Source of the DNA: Candidatus Solibacter sp.
GTDB lineage: Bacteria; Acidobacteriota; Terriglobia; Bryobacterales; Bryobacteraceae
Assembly (NCBI GenBank): GCA_013822245.1
Contig: PNKE01000024.1
Coordinates: 24,168 to 88,167, forward strand
Direction of reading: 5' to 3'
DNA length: 64,000 nt
A program made the position numbers and the translations under genes. Positions 1 to 7,899 of this stretch are shown here, one piece after another (the first letter of the stretch is position 1; each line of letters begins with the position of its first letter). A model generated the notes under the pieces. That model saw only the letters and a list, made by a program, of their open reading frames with translations, did not search any database and was not told the origin of the DNA.

Positions 1-1
1 G

Positions 2-1018
2 CAGCGCTTCCCATCGTGCAGGGGGTTTGTTGACGCGCTGGCGGAGGCCTGTGTGCAGACAGCGCAGGCGGCGCCGGTTGAGCAGCAGCCGCCGGGACCG
101 GCGAAGGCCGCGCCAGCGCCGCCGGTCAAAGCCGGAGGGGCGAATGCCGACAGGACCTGGCTTGCGGTGGCGGCGGGGACGGCAATCCTGGTGCTTGTCC
201 TCGTTGTGGGGCTCAAATGGGGGCTGTCCCTGCTGGAGGCATTGAAGGGAGGGGTCAAACCAGCCGTGACGGGGCAGACCGCCGCAATCCAGACGGCGGC
301 CCCGGTTCCGGTTCCGGCTCCGGCGGAGGTTCAGCCCGAGCCGAGGCAGTCCGAGCACCCTCCGGCGGTGCGGGTGAATCCCGCCGACGGGCTTGAGTAC
401 GTCCTCATACCGGCAGGCACGTTTCAGATGGGCTGCGAAGGCGGGGGTGCGCCGTGTAAGGCCGACGCGAAACCGGTGAGAGATGTCACCATCAGCCGCG
501 CTTTCCATATCTCGCGGACCGAGGTGACGCAGGAGGCCTATGGCAAGGTCTTGGGGACGGGCCAGAAGGGCCGCAAGCCGGTCAGCCGGGTGAACTGGCG
601 CGAGGCGAACCGGTACTGCCAACTGGCCGGGGGACGGTTGCCGACCGAGGCCGAGTGGGAGTATGCCGCGCGCGCCGGCGAGGCCGGGCCGCGGATGGGG
701 GCGCTGGATGCGGTGGCATGGTACGCGGCCAACAGCGGAGGCGCGGAGAGCGAGGTTGGCCTCCGCCGGAAGAACGCGTTCGGGCTGCACGATATGCTGG
801 GCAACGTCTGGGAGTGGGTCAACGACATCTACGGCGCGTCGTATTACCGGAATGGCCCGTTGACCGATCCGCCCGGGCCGGAGAACGGTTCGCAGCGGGT
901 GGTTCGCGGCGGTTCCTATTCCACGCCGCCGGAGTACGTCAATGTGGCGTCGCGTTTCGCCTTTCCGCCGTTGACGCGCGATGCGTCCATCGGTTTCCGA
1001 TGCGTGCTGAACCAATAG
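2..1018 (+). CDS. Membrane protein with C-terminal formylglycine-generating-enzyme (SUMF1) domain; 5' end outside window
   Basis: The reading frame is open from base 2, so the gene begins upstream of the window; the GTG at 53 is only an internal candidate start. The first residues (RFPSCRGFVDAL) look like the tail of a Hanks-type Ser/Thr kinase domain, so the full protein may be a kinase-TM-FGE fusion; that part is inference. A Pro/Ala linker is followed by one hydrophobic segment (AVAAGTAILVLVLVVGL) and a second Pro-rich linker. The FGE-sulfatase fold then starts near nt 380: LIPAGTFQMGC, RLPTEAEWEYAAR, NVWEWV, RVVRGGSY and the ending IGFRCV are all present. Such extracytoplasmic SUMF1 domains in kinase fusions are usually ligand-binding rather than proven sulfatase-maturing enzymes. 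The stop is followed by about 120 nt without a gene. Confidence 0.85.
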   Translation, partial: QRFPSCRGFVDALAEACVQTAQAAPVEQQPPGPAKAAPAPPVKAGGANADRTWLAVAAGTAILVLVLVVGLKWGLSLLEALKGGVKPAVTGQTAAIQTAAPVPVPAPAEVQPEPRQSEHPPAVRVNPADGLEYVLIPAGTFQMGCEGGGAPCKADAKPVRDVTISRAFHISRTEVTQEAYGKVLGTGQKGRKPVSRVNWREANRYCQLAGGRLPTEAEWEYAARAGEAGPRMGALDAVAWYAANSGGAESEVGLRRKNAFGLHDMLGNVWEWVNDIYGASYYRNGPLTDPPGPENGSQRVVRGGSYSTPPEYVNVASRFAFPPLTRDASIGFRCVLNQ

Positions 1019-1189
1019 CCGCGCGCGGCTGAAGCCGGGGGGATCGGAATTCACGCGGCGGAGCTATCCTGTTTACAGTTCCAGACACTTGTCTCTTTTC
1101 TGGTTAACACTTGTCACGGCGGTGTAATTTTCCGTGATCTGATGGCGTCCAATCTATTGACTGCGCGGAATCAGACATTGGAGGCTGTA

Positions 1190-1618
1190 GTGCATCGTTT
1201 GTTTTCAGTAGACGACCTTGATATCCACGTTTCGGCGATGCAGGTTGTGAGGGGCGGGGTTGAAGTGGAATTGACTTCAATCGAGTTCGCTTTGCTGGCG
1301 GAGTTGGCGGTTCAGGCCGGCCAGGTGATCGATAGAGACTCCCTTTCGGGCAAAGTGCTGGGCCGCAGGTATCTGCCGTTGGACAGAAGCCTGGACAATC
1401 ATGTGAGCCACATCTGCCGCAAGCTGGGGCCGGCCATCGACGGCCGGCGGCGCATCACTTCAGTCAGAGGGAAGGGCTACATCTACCGCTGTTTTCAGCC
1501 GGTGAAGGCGGTCCAACCAGGGCAGGCGGCAGCGGCCGGAAAACTCACCGTGGCGGTGGACAATGCGGCGGACAAGGCCGCGCGCACGGCGCGCACCGCG
1601 AGTCAGATGTCCAGATAG
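1190..1618 (+). CDS. Stand-alone OmpR/PhoB-type winged-helix DNA-binding protein
   Basis: The product is a single C-terminal-type response-regulator DNA-binding domain without a receiver domain. It shows LTSIEFALLAELAVQAGQV, then the recognition region SLDNHVSHICRKL and the wing with VRGKGYIY, all typical of Trans_reg_C. I prefer the GTG at 1190 because GGAGG lies at 1180-1184 with a 5-nt spacer; an upstream in-frame ATG at 1142 has no ribosome site. From 1190 the protein is 142 aa. The last 40 residues are Ala/Lys/Arg-rich and probably disordered. It converges on the archease gene, whose stop is inside its 3' end. It may be a transcription factor regulated by partner proteins rather than phosphorylation. 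The target is unknown. Confidence 0.8.
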   Translation: MHRLFSVDDLDIHVSAMQVVRGGVEVELTSIEFALLAELAVQAGQVIDRDSLSGKVLGRRYLPLDRSLDNHVSHICRKLGPAIDGRRRITSVRGKGYIYRCFQPVKAVQPGQAAAAGKLTVAVDNAADKAARTARTASQMSR

Positions 1619-2019
1619 ACTTCGGCGATCCAACGCGCACCGCGCTGTTCCACCACGATTTGATGGTATGTAACGGCTTTGACGACGAGGCTGGGCGGGT
1701 GGCGTATATCGTCGCGGGGTTCGCCGATCAGCGCGGCGGAGACGCCATGGGGTCCGGATGCGGTGACCGCGGCCCTGGAGACGGCGAAGCGGCGGCCGTC
1801 GAGGACGTAGAGAACTTCGTTGAGGAAGTTGACCACAAGAGCTTCCAGGTCTTCGCCCTGGGCGGCGATTTCGAGCGATTCCAAGGGCTGGACGTTGCGG
1901 CAGTCCATCACGATGCCGGCCAGCGCCCCAGCCGCGGCGGCGAGCAGATCCTCGAAGGTATCGGCGGTGACGCGGAAGCCGGTGTCGGCGGTATGCGAGA
2001 GGATCTCGAAGGTGGTCAC
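1603..2019 (-). CDS. Archease (SHS2-domain protein)
   Basis: The 138-aa product matches archease in length and signature: it begins TTFEILSHTADTGFRV, has the FEDLLAAAAGAL helix, and ends EVYLDI. Archeases help the RNA ligase RtcB turn over (tRNA splicing and RNA repair), with conserved acidic residues binding metal. The start is the GTG at 2019, which overlaps the stop of the upstream hydrolase as GTGA (2019-2016), implying translational coupling. A longer reading frame to 2103 lies inside the hydrolase gene and its extra 28 residues (Arg/Pro-rich) are unlike archease. No rtcB is seen in the window, so the partner must be elsewhere. It is the last gene of the operon 3871-1603. Confidence 0.88.
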   Translation of the reverse strand: MTTFEILSHTADTGFRVTADTFEDLLAAAAGALAGIVMDCRNVQPLESLEIAAQGEDLEALVVNFLNEVLYVLDGRRFAVSRAAVTASGPHGVSAALIGEPRDDIRHPPSLVVKAVTYHQIVVEQRGARWIAEVYLDI

Positions 2020-3164
2020 GCCGCGCCGAGGTGTTTCGCCAGGAAGGGCAGGCCGCCTTTTCCGTGGAATTCGTGGGGGCCGCTGAAGACCTGGTGGCTG
2101 CAACCGTCGCCGGCGCCGAGGGTGTCGTAGACGCGCTTGAGTTCAGCGAAGGCTTGGCGGGTGGCGTCGACGGGGAAGATGTCGTCGGTGTCGCCGGATT
2201 CGGCGAAGAAGGGCCGGGGGGCGATGAGTCCGGCGACGTCGGACATTTCTGCCCATTGGAGGATGCCGGGGACGTAGTTGTCGATGCAGTGGGCGAGGCT
2301 GAGGATGCAGTCGTAGAAGGTGCAGAGGTAACCGGAGACCAGGACGGCCTTGATGCGCTGCTCGACGGCGGCGCCGAACAAAGTGGCGGTTCCGCCGCCG
2401 GAGATGCCGACGCAGCCGATGCGTTTGGCGTCGACGTCGGAGCGGGTTTCGAGGTAGTCGATCGAGCGCATGATATCGAAGACGCGCCAGCCGATCATGG
2501 TTTCGCCGAACAGCATGGCGGCTCCGGCAGAGGGCTGGCAGGAGCTTTGGCCGAGTCCGCGTTTTTTGGCTTCGGCGCCGCGGCGGCAACCAAAGGCGAG
2601 CGGTTCAATGGCGAAGGCGGCCATGCCGTGTTCGACGGCCTGGATGGCGAAGTCGAATTGATAACCCGTTTTCTTGATGCGGTCGCCGCCCTTATCGTTG
2701 ACGCCGACGATGTCGTCGACGCCGCGGCCGTGGCCGGGGATGCAGAGGGCGACGGGCGGCGGAGTGGAAGCGTTTTTGGGTTTGAGGAGGTAGGCGAAGA
2801 CGGAGAGTCCGGGGCGGGACTCAAAGACGATGGCTTCGCGGGTGTAGGCGGGGAAGTCGCGGGTTTCGAGAATGCGGGCCTGGATGGGGGGCCGCTTGGA
2901 GGGGAAGCCGCCGAGCAGAGAGGCTACCTTGGGGCGGAGCTTCTTCTGCCAGGCTTGGGCTTCGGCGGCGTTGCGGGCGGTGAACCGGAGTTGGCGGGGC
3001 ATCTCCTGGTAGCGCATGCGGGACCAGGCGACGGGGTCGAAGGTCTTCATGTCCAGGCCGCCTTCGAACTTGTCGAGCGCGCCGCGATAGGGCGGGGTCG
3101 TGGGCGCCTGCTTGAAGGCGGCGGCGGAGAGGGCGAGTTCACGCCTGGACATCTTCACCATCAT
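2016..3164 (-). CDS. Alpha/beta hydrolase, dienelactone-hydrolase/acetyl-esterase type
   Basis: 382 aa. The nucleophile elbow GISGGG lies near residues 252-257, the acid is likely in ESGDTDDIFP (about 318-327) and the histidine in SGPHEFHG (about 365). CIPGHGRGVDD forms the oxyanion region. This pattern is that of large-substrate hydrolases related to acetyl-xylan esterases and ABHD-type families common in Acidobacteria and Planctomycetes. The N-terminus has MSRRELALSAAA, a remnant or weak Tat-like signal, but no strong hydrophobic core, so export is uncertain. The ribosome site GGAGG lies 4 nt before the first ATG at 3164. It follows the ArsC-like gene by 27 nt and overlaps archease by 4 nt. 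The substrate is unknown. Confidence 0.85.
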   Translation of the reverse strand: MMVKMSRRELALSAAAFKQAPTTPPYRGALDKFEGGLDMKTFDPVAWSRMRYQEMPRQLRFTARNAAEAQAWQKKLRPKVASLLGGFPSKRPPIQARILETRDFPAYTREAIVFESRPGLSVFAYLLKPKNASTPPPVALCIPGHGRGVDDIVGVNDKGGDRIKKTGYQFDFAIQAVEHGMAAFAIEPLAFGCRRGAEAKKRGLGQSSCQPSAGAAMLFGETMIGWRVFDIMRSIDYLETRSDVDAKRIGCVGISGGGTATLFGAAVEQRIKAVLVSGYLCTFYDCILSLAHCIDNYVPGILQWAEMSDVAGLIAPRPFFAESGDTDDIFPVDATRQAFAELKRVYDTLGAGDGCSHQVFSGPHEFHGKGGLPFLAKHLGAA

Positions 3165-3191
3165 TTCACCTCCGGGGATTGGGGCTGTGCC

Positions 3192-3530
3192 TTACGTTTG
3201 AGACCACTCCCGCGCCGTAAAGCCGAACAGAATCCTGCCGCCCTGGACGAGCAGGGGCCGCTTGATGAGGTTCGGGAACTCGGCCATGAGTTGGATGGCC
3301 TGTTCACGCGACGGCGGGTTGTCTTTCATCTTACGTTCACGGTAGATTTCGTTGCGGGTGTTGAGGAAGAGCAAGTGGTCGCGTTTGCCGATCAGATTGT
3401 CCAACTCCTCGACCGATAGACCCTTGCTCAGGTTGATGATGCCGGCGTCGATGCCGTGTTCGGCCAGGAAACTCCCGGCCTTGCGGCAGGTGGTTCAAGT
3501 GGGTTTGGTGTAGAGCCTGGGTTTGGCCAT
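3192..3530 (-). CDS. ArsC/Spx-family thioredoxin-fold protein, predicted selenoprotein (in-frame UGA read as selenocysteine)
   Basis: Reading from the ATG at 3530 gives MAKPRLYTKPT, then TGA at 3497-3495, then TTCRKAGSFLAEHGI and an uninterrupted frame to the TAA at 3192. The whole protein is 112 residues, the normal length of ArsC/Spx/YffB proteins. The UGA falls exactly where the family has its redox cysteine (Y-x-x-P-x-C-x-x-C-R-K), giving a U-x-x-C motif. Later family features also fit (LSVEELDNLI, LLFLNTRNEIYRE, FPNLIKRPLLVQGG, FGF). A hairpin of SECIS type follows the UGA at the right distance. GAGG lies 8 nt before the ATG, and the gene sits 2 nt after the rhodanese stop, so it is co-transcribed with it. 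Alternatives are a one-base Cys-to-stop mutation or sequencing error; the hairpin argues against these. The activity is probably a thiol/selenol reductase; arsenate as substrate is unproven. Confidence 0.85.
3452..3488 (-). promoter_or_regulatory. Bacterial SECIS hairpin
   Basis: On the minus strand the upper stem is GGCCGGG (3480-3474) paired with CCTGGCC (3468-3462), seven pairs with one G-U, closing a 5-nt loop AGTTT (3473-3469). A lower stem, TGCCG (3488-3484) with CGGCA (3456-3452), extends it across a small internal loop. The apical loop begins 21 nt after the UGA and has G as its second base. Both properties fit the known bacterial SECIS rules for SelB binding. Confidence 0.72.
3495..3497 (-). 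other. Selenocysteine UGA codon of the ArsC-like gene
   Basis: This is codon 12 of the ArsC-like frame. It replaces the catalytic Cys and is followed two residues later by a conventional Cys (U-T-T-C). Reading through it restores a full-length family member. Confidence 0.8.
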
Positions 3531-3532
3531 GG

Positions 3533-3871
3533 TCAGTACCTCGGGACCGCCGGGTCGATTGAAACGCTCCAGGCCTCGATACCGCCGGCCAGGGAAACGC
3601 AGTTGTGGACGCCCTGTTTGCGGAGCCAGGCCACGGTGTTCAAGCTTCTCATGCCGTGGTGGCAGTAGACGACGATGAGGGATTCGCCGGCGAGGACCTC
3701 GATCTCCTGGAGCCTTTGCGGGACGGTGTTCATGGGGATGAGCAGGGCGCCGACGATGCGGCAGACCTGGTGTTCGCCGGGTTCACGGACGTCGAGGAGG
3801 ACGAGTTCCTCGCCGGTGTCGAGGCGGGTCTTCACTTCGGAGACGGAGACTTCGTAGGGCAGGTCAGGCAA
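3533..3871 (-). CDS. Single-domain rhodanese (sulfurtransferase)
   Basis: 112 aa with the LVLLDVREPGEH strand-loop and the active-site loop VVYCHHGMRS, a typical C-x-x-G-x-R-S rhodanese loop with catalytic Cys near residue 69. LAGGIEAWS closes the domain. The start is a TTG at 3871, supported by GAGGTG with a 7-nt spacer. It is the first gene of the minus-strand operon and ends 2 nt before the selenoprotein gene. Pairing of a rhodanese with a thioredoxin-fold reductase suggests sulfane-sulfur or selenium handling, or reduction of persulfides; this is inference. It is divergent from the aminotransferase gene across a 184-nt gap that should hold both promoters. Confidence 0.9.
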   Translation of the reverse strand: MPDLPYEVSVSEVKTRLDTGEELVLLDVREPGEHQVCRIVGALLIPMNTVPQRLQEIEVLAGESLIVVYCHHGMRSLNTVAWLRKQGVHNCVSLAGGIEAWSVSIDPAVPRY

Positions 3872-4055
3872 TCGGATTCACCTCAAACCGGGATTGTAAC
3901 ATCCCCGTCCAGGGCATAGACTAAAGATATGCCGGTGGTTCCAGCCACAGCCCGGCCCTCGCTTTTCGGCTGCGACTAGCAGTTGCACTCTCCAGTTGTG
4001 TCCGCGCCTCCAGGCGCACCTTCGGAAGGCAGCCAAACCCACCAGGAGAGAGCCC

Positions 4056-5408
4056 ATGAGCAACACTTTTTCAACCATCAGGCAGGATCTGCCGAATCTG
4101 GTCACGGCTCTGCCCGGACCGAAGGCACGGGCCGTGATCGCGCGCGACGCGGCGGTGGTCTCGCCGTCGTATACGCGCGGCTATCCGTTCGTGATCGCGC
4201 GCGGCTGTGGGGCGACGGTGGAGGATGTTGACGGCAACCGGTTTCTGGACATGAACGCGGGCATCGCGGTGGTGGCCACCGGCCACTGTCATCCGCATGT
4301 GGTGGAGGCGATCAAGGCGCAGGCCGAGAAGTTCCTGCACATGTCGGGGACCGATTTCTATTACGAGAACATGGTGGAGTTCGCCGAGAAGTTGGCCTCG
4401 CTGGCCGGGCCGGGCGATGCGCGGCGGGTGTATTACGGCAACTCGGGCACGGAGGCGATCGAGGCGGCGTTGAAGATGGCGCGGTACCACACGGGGCGCG
4501 ACAAGTTTGTGGCGTTTCTTGGAGGCTTCCACGGGCGCACGATGGGGGCGCTGTCGCTGACGGGATCGAAGAGCGTCCAGAAGCAGGGTTTTTCGCCGCT
4601 GCTGGGCGGGGTGACGCATATCCCTTACGCCTACTGCTATCGCTGTGCGTATGGGAAACAGGCGGAGACGTGCAACGTTGAATGCGTGAAGGTGCTGGAA
4701 GAGACGCTGTTCAAGACGATCCTGCCGCCGAAAGAGGTGGCGGCGATTTTCGTGGAGCCGGTGCAGGGCGAGGGCGGATACGTGGTGCCGCCGCGGAAGT
4801 TCTTCGACGAGTTGCAGGCGGTGGCGCAACGGCACGGGATTCTGCTGGTGTGCGACGAAGTGCAGAGCGGGATGGGCCGGACGGGGCGGATGTTCGCCTA
4901 CCAGCATTTCGGCGTGGATCCGGACATCGTCGCGATTGCCAAGGGCATCGCCAGCGGCATGCCGCTGAGCGCGACGGTAGCCAAGGCGCGGTATATGCAG
5001 TGGACGCCGGGAGCGCATGCATCGACGTTTGGGGGCAACCCGGTGTCGGTGGCGGCGGCGATGGCGACGGTGGAGTTGATCGAGAAGGAACTTCTGGCGA
5101 ACGCGGCCGAGGCGGGTGCGCATATGAAGGCGCGGATGGATGCATGGCCCGAGCGGTACCGGATCGTCGGCGATGTGCGGGGGCTGGGGCTGATGCTGGG
5201 GTTTGAGATCGTGCGGGACCAGCAGTCGAAGGAGCGCGCGCCGGAGCTGCGCGATGCGATCGTGGATGCGGCTTACCGGCGGGGATTGCTGGTGTTGGGG
5301 GCGGGGCAGAACACGGTGAGGCTGTCGCCGCCGCTGGTGTTGTCGAAGGATCAGGCGGACTATGCGTTGACGGTGCTGGAAGAGATTCTCGGCGGGTTGG
5401 CGGGTTGA
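4056..5408 (+). CDS. Class III aminotransferase, 4-aminobutyrate/acetylornithine type
   Basis: 450-aa fold-type I PLP enzyme. Visible signatures are DGNRFLDMNAGIAV, YYGNSGTEAIEAALKMAR (cofactor phosphate site), GGFHGRTMGALSLTGSK, VEPVQGEGG, LVCDEVQSGMGRTG and the Schiff-base lysine in IVAIAKGIASGMP near residue 295. These match GABA transaminases and related omega-aminotransferases that use 2-oxoglutarate. The ATG at 4056 has AGGAGAG 5 nt upstream; the frame continues upstream without a ribosome site. An unusual Cys-rich insert (YCYRCAYGKQAETCNVEC) is present, known from archaeal-type GABA/ornithine aminotransferases. The exact amino donor cannot be fixed from sequence. Confidence 0.9.
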   Translation: MSNTFSTIRQDLPNLVTALPGPKARAVIARDAAVVSPSYTRGYPFVIARGCGATVEDVDGNRFLDMNAGIAVVATGHCHPHVVEAIKAQAEKFLHMSGTDFYYENMVEFAEKLASLAGPGDARRVYYGNSGTEAIEAALKMARYHTGRDKFVAFLGGFHGRTMGALSLTGSKSVQKQGFSPLLGGVTHIPYAYCYRCAYGKQAETCNVECVKVLEETLFKTILPPKEVAAIFVEPVQGEGGYVVPPRKFFDELQAVAQRHGILLVCDEVQSGMGRTGRMFAYQHFGVDPDIVAIAKGIASGMPLSATVAKARYMQWTPGAHASTFGGNPVSVAAAMATVELIEKELLANAAEAGAHMKARMDAWPERYRIVGDVRGLGLMLGFEIVRDQQSKERAPELRDAIVDAAYRRGLLVLGAGQNTVRLSPPLVLSKDQADYALTVLEEILGGLAG

Positions 5409-5430
5409 AGATTGGCATATACTGAAGCCG

Positions 5431-6930
5431 GTGACCGCCTTGAACGAGGCGGCCGGCGCGCAGCCTGCCGAGTTGCTCGCCGAGGTCGAGAGCTTCCTCG
5501 CCTCATGCCGCCGCCCAGCCGCTATTGAAACGGGAATCGAGCCGCTGCCATTGGAGGCGGGGTCGTATCAACTCTCCATCAGCCGGGGTGGGGTGTTGCT
5601 GGAGGCGTGGAGCAGGGAGCGGACACTCGCCCGGCGCATCGTTGGATTGAAGTCGCGATCGGTGGCGCGGCTGGAGCTTGCCGTCGAACGGCTGGGCGGC
5701 AAGACGGCGGCGTTCCGGCTGGTGGATCTGGAAGACAGCCGGTCGAGGCCATCACTGCTGAAGGCAGGCCGGGAAGTGTTGCTCGACAGGTTCGCGAATT
5801 GGATGTCGAGGCAGTTTCCGGGCTGGCGCGTTGAGACGCTGACCACGGGTGCGGATCTTGAGAACTCGCTGTCGCCGGCTTATCCGAGGGCGTTGGTGGT
5901 GCGCGGCGGACGGAGATGGGCGGCGCTGGCGGCGCCGGGCGATGCGGCTCACTCTGACCGCGCGTTGACGCATGGGCTGATCTGGCTTGACTATCTGCGG
6001 CTGCGAGGATGCAGGGAGCGCATCGAGGGTCTGGCGCTGTTTGTGGGCCGGGGTGCGGCGGCGAACACGCTGCTCCGGTTGCGCGCGCTGGATGCGGGGG
6101 CGGCGCGGTGGCGGGTGTTCCAATACGATGCCGACGGCAGGGAACAGGAGTGCGACACGTCGGACAGCGGCAACGTGATTGAAGGGCTGTCGCAATGGAC
6201 GGCATCGCTGCGCGACGGGGAATCGATGGAGGCGCGGTGGGCGAGGCAACTGGAGTGTCTGGAGGCGGTGGAGGCGGTGGAGTGCGGCGGCGGGGAGCGG
6301 AGCTTACGGGTGAAAGGGGTCGAGTTCGCCAGGCTGAAAGGCGACGGACTGTGGGAGGGTATTGATGTCAAGAGGAAGGCGCGAGGCACGGCGGCGGCGG
6401 CGCGCCTGGCGGCAGAACTGGCCGAGCGCCGCGTGGCGGGAGGCGGGCGGGATCACCACTACCGGACGCGGCAGCCGGAGCGATGGATCGAGTCGGTGGT
6501 CCGCGGCGACCCCAGGCTGCTGAGCGCCGACCTTGAAGTGGAGCCGTTGTACGGGCAGGTGACGGCCGTATCGGGGGCCGACCGCGGACTGGTGGATCTG
6601 CTGGCGATCGACGCGCGCGGGCGGCTGGCGGTGATTGAATTGAAGGCGTCCGAGGATGCGCACCTTCCGGTGCAGGCGCTGGATTATTGGGTGAGGGTGA
6701 GGTGGCATGCGGCGCGCGGCGAGATTTCGGCGAAGGGGTATTTTCCAGGGCGGACGGTGCTCAGCGATCCACCCCGGCTGATGCTGGTGGCGCCGGCGTT
6801 CCGTTTCCATTCGACGGTGGACCGCATACTGGCGTACTTCTCGCGTGAGGTGGAAGTGACCCGCATCGGCCTTGGCGTAGAATGGCAGAGGAACCCGCGG
6901 GTGGTGCTGATTGGCGGCAATCGGCGGTAA
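5431..6930 (+). CDS. Uncharacterised protein with C-terminal PD-(D/E)XK nuclease-like domain
   Basis: 499 aa, GTG start 22 nt after the aminotransferase. The N-terminal 370 residues have no motif I recognise; they are rich in Arg and Glu and contain many short helices. The C-terminal region has RGLVDLLAID, then GRLAVIELKASED and VQALDYW, the D-x(n)-E-x-K plus Q-x-x-x-Y arrangement of NucS/DUF91-like nuclease folds, with the catalytic triad near residues 388 and 402-404. The last 40 residues (FSREVEVTRIGLGVEW) resemble the end of that domain. No partner gene for repair or restriction is adjacent. It may be a structure-specific DNase or an inactive nucleic-acid binder. The function is unknown. 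Confidence 0.7.
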   Translation: MTALNEAAGAQPAELLAEVESFLASCRRPAAIETGIEPLPLEAGSYQLSISRGGVLLEAWSRERTLARRIVGLKSRSVARLELAVERLGGKTAAFRLVDLEDSRSRPSLLKAGREVLLDRFANWMSRQFPGWRVETLTTGADLENSLSPAYPRALVVRGGRRWAALAAPGDAAHSDRALTHGLIWLDYLRLRGCRERIEGLALFVGRGAAANTLLRLRALDAGAARWRVFQYDADGREQECDTSDSGNVIEGLSQWTASLRDGESMEARWARQLECLEAVEAVECGGGERSLRVKGVEFARLKGDGLWEGIDVKRKARGTAAAARLAAELAERRVAGGGRDHHYRTRQPERWIESVVRGDPRLLSADLEVEPLYGQVTAVSGADRGLVDLLAIDARGRLAVIELKASEDAHLPVQALDYWVRVRWHAARGEISAKGYFPGRTVLSDPPRLMLVAPAFRFHSTVDRILAYFSREVEVTRIGLGVEWQRNPRVVLIGGNRR

Positions 6931-6967
6931 CGCGGGCCTTTGATGGCTCAATGGGAAGTTGCCAGCG

Positions 6968-7864
6968 ATGTCGATGCGCTTTCTTCAACAGGTCAAAACG
7001 GCGATCTCCAATCTGAACCCCGACGAGATCCGGCGGGCCGCGAACCGGCCGGTGCGGATCCTGGTTCAGGCGGGCAACAGCGCATCCTACGCGGCGATAG
7101 AAGACTTCCTGGCGCCGGCGAAGCTGTCGAGCGAGAAGCGCATGGAAGCGGCACACATGCTGGCGCGGGCCTGCGACCCGGTCTCGGACGGCCGCTTCCA
7201 CCTTGTCTTCTTCGAACGCGGCACGCCCGCACCGGAGGGTTGGGATGTGGGCGTTGACGCGTTCCGGTTCGACGCCGATCATCCGTCGAGGCTGGTGCGT
7301 GATGTGCTCGAGCACAAGGACGAATACGGCCTGGCGCTGGCGCGGATCTTCCCGGCGTTTCGCACGGCGGCTATCGGGAAAACCATCCACACCGTCGCGC
7401 GGGAGAACGCGCTGTTCAGCATCATGACGGCGTTGCCGAATGTGCTGCCGAGCCTTGCGGAACTGCCGTGGGCGGTGGGCGAGTTCGCGTCAGACACGGC
7501 CGTGTTGACGGCGAATCAGATCCGCATGGCGTTTCTGCTGGCCGGGGCGAGCGACCGGGAGGTGGGCTATCGGGAGCAGCGGTCAGAGATCGGATCGATC
7601 ATTGCCGGGGCGTGGGGCTGGCGGGCGGCGGCACGGCAGTTGACGGGCAAGATTCCGTTTGGCGGGGGGCTGATTCCGAAGGCGGCGATCGCTTATGCCG
7701 GGACGTATGTGGTCGGGCTGTCGCTGGAACGGGTTTACCGGATCGGCTACGGGTTGACGCGGGACGAGCGCAAGGACGCCTACGAGGCGGCGCTGACGCG
7801 CGGCAAGGAAGTCGCCGCCGGACTGCTGGCGCGGGTGCGCGGCGCGGGCGGCAGCCAGGCGTAA
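6968..7864 (+). CDS. Hypothetical protein with DUF697-like hydrophobic domain
   Basis: 298 aa from the ATG at 6968. A TTG at 6959 is a weaker alternative and neither has a strong ribosome site. The N-terminal half is soluble. The middle (PNVLPSLAELPWAVGEFASDTAVLTANQIRMA) and following Gly/Ala-rich helices (GGGLIPKAAIAYAGTYVVG) resemble the DUF697 domain found after small GTPases such as YcjF-type proteins: a helix with a T-x-x-Q-x-x-M pattern followed by amphipathic or membrane helices. No GTPase domain is present here, so this would be a stand-alone version. Its last residues are Arg/Gly-rich. The SDR gene follows after 35 nt. Confidence 0.65.
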   Translation: MSMRFLQQVKTAISNLNPDEIRRAANRPVRILVQAGNSASYAAIEDFLAPAKLSSEKRMEAAHMLARACDPVSDGRFHLVFFERGTPAPEGWDVGVDAFRFDADHPSRLVRDVLEHKDEYGLALARIFPAFRTAAIGKTIHTVARENALFSIMTALPNVLPSLAELPWAVGEFASDTAVLTANQIRMAFLLAGASDREVGYREQRSEIGSIIAGAWGWRAAARQLTGKIPFGGGLIPKAAIAYAGTYVVGLSLERVYRIGYGLTRDERKDAYEAALTRGKEVAAGLLARVRGAGGSQA

Positions 7865-7899
7865 CGCCGGCTGGGCGCATCGAACAAGGAGCATTGGAA

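Noticed and set aside
3192..3404. Treating the ArsC-like gene as a 70-aa fragment or pseudogene
   Set aside because: The single UGA is at the redox Cys, the rest of the frame is intact at family length and a SECIS hairpin follows, so readthrough as selenocysteine fits better.
2031..3419. Long open frame on the plus strand (462 aa)
   Set aside because: It is antisense to the hydrolase/ArsC genes and has a Gly/Asp/Glu-rich, low-diversity content typical of GC-rich shadow frames.
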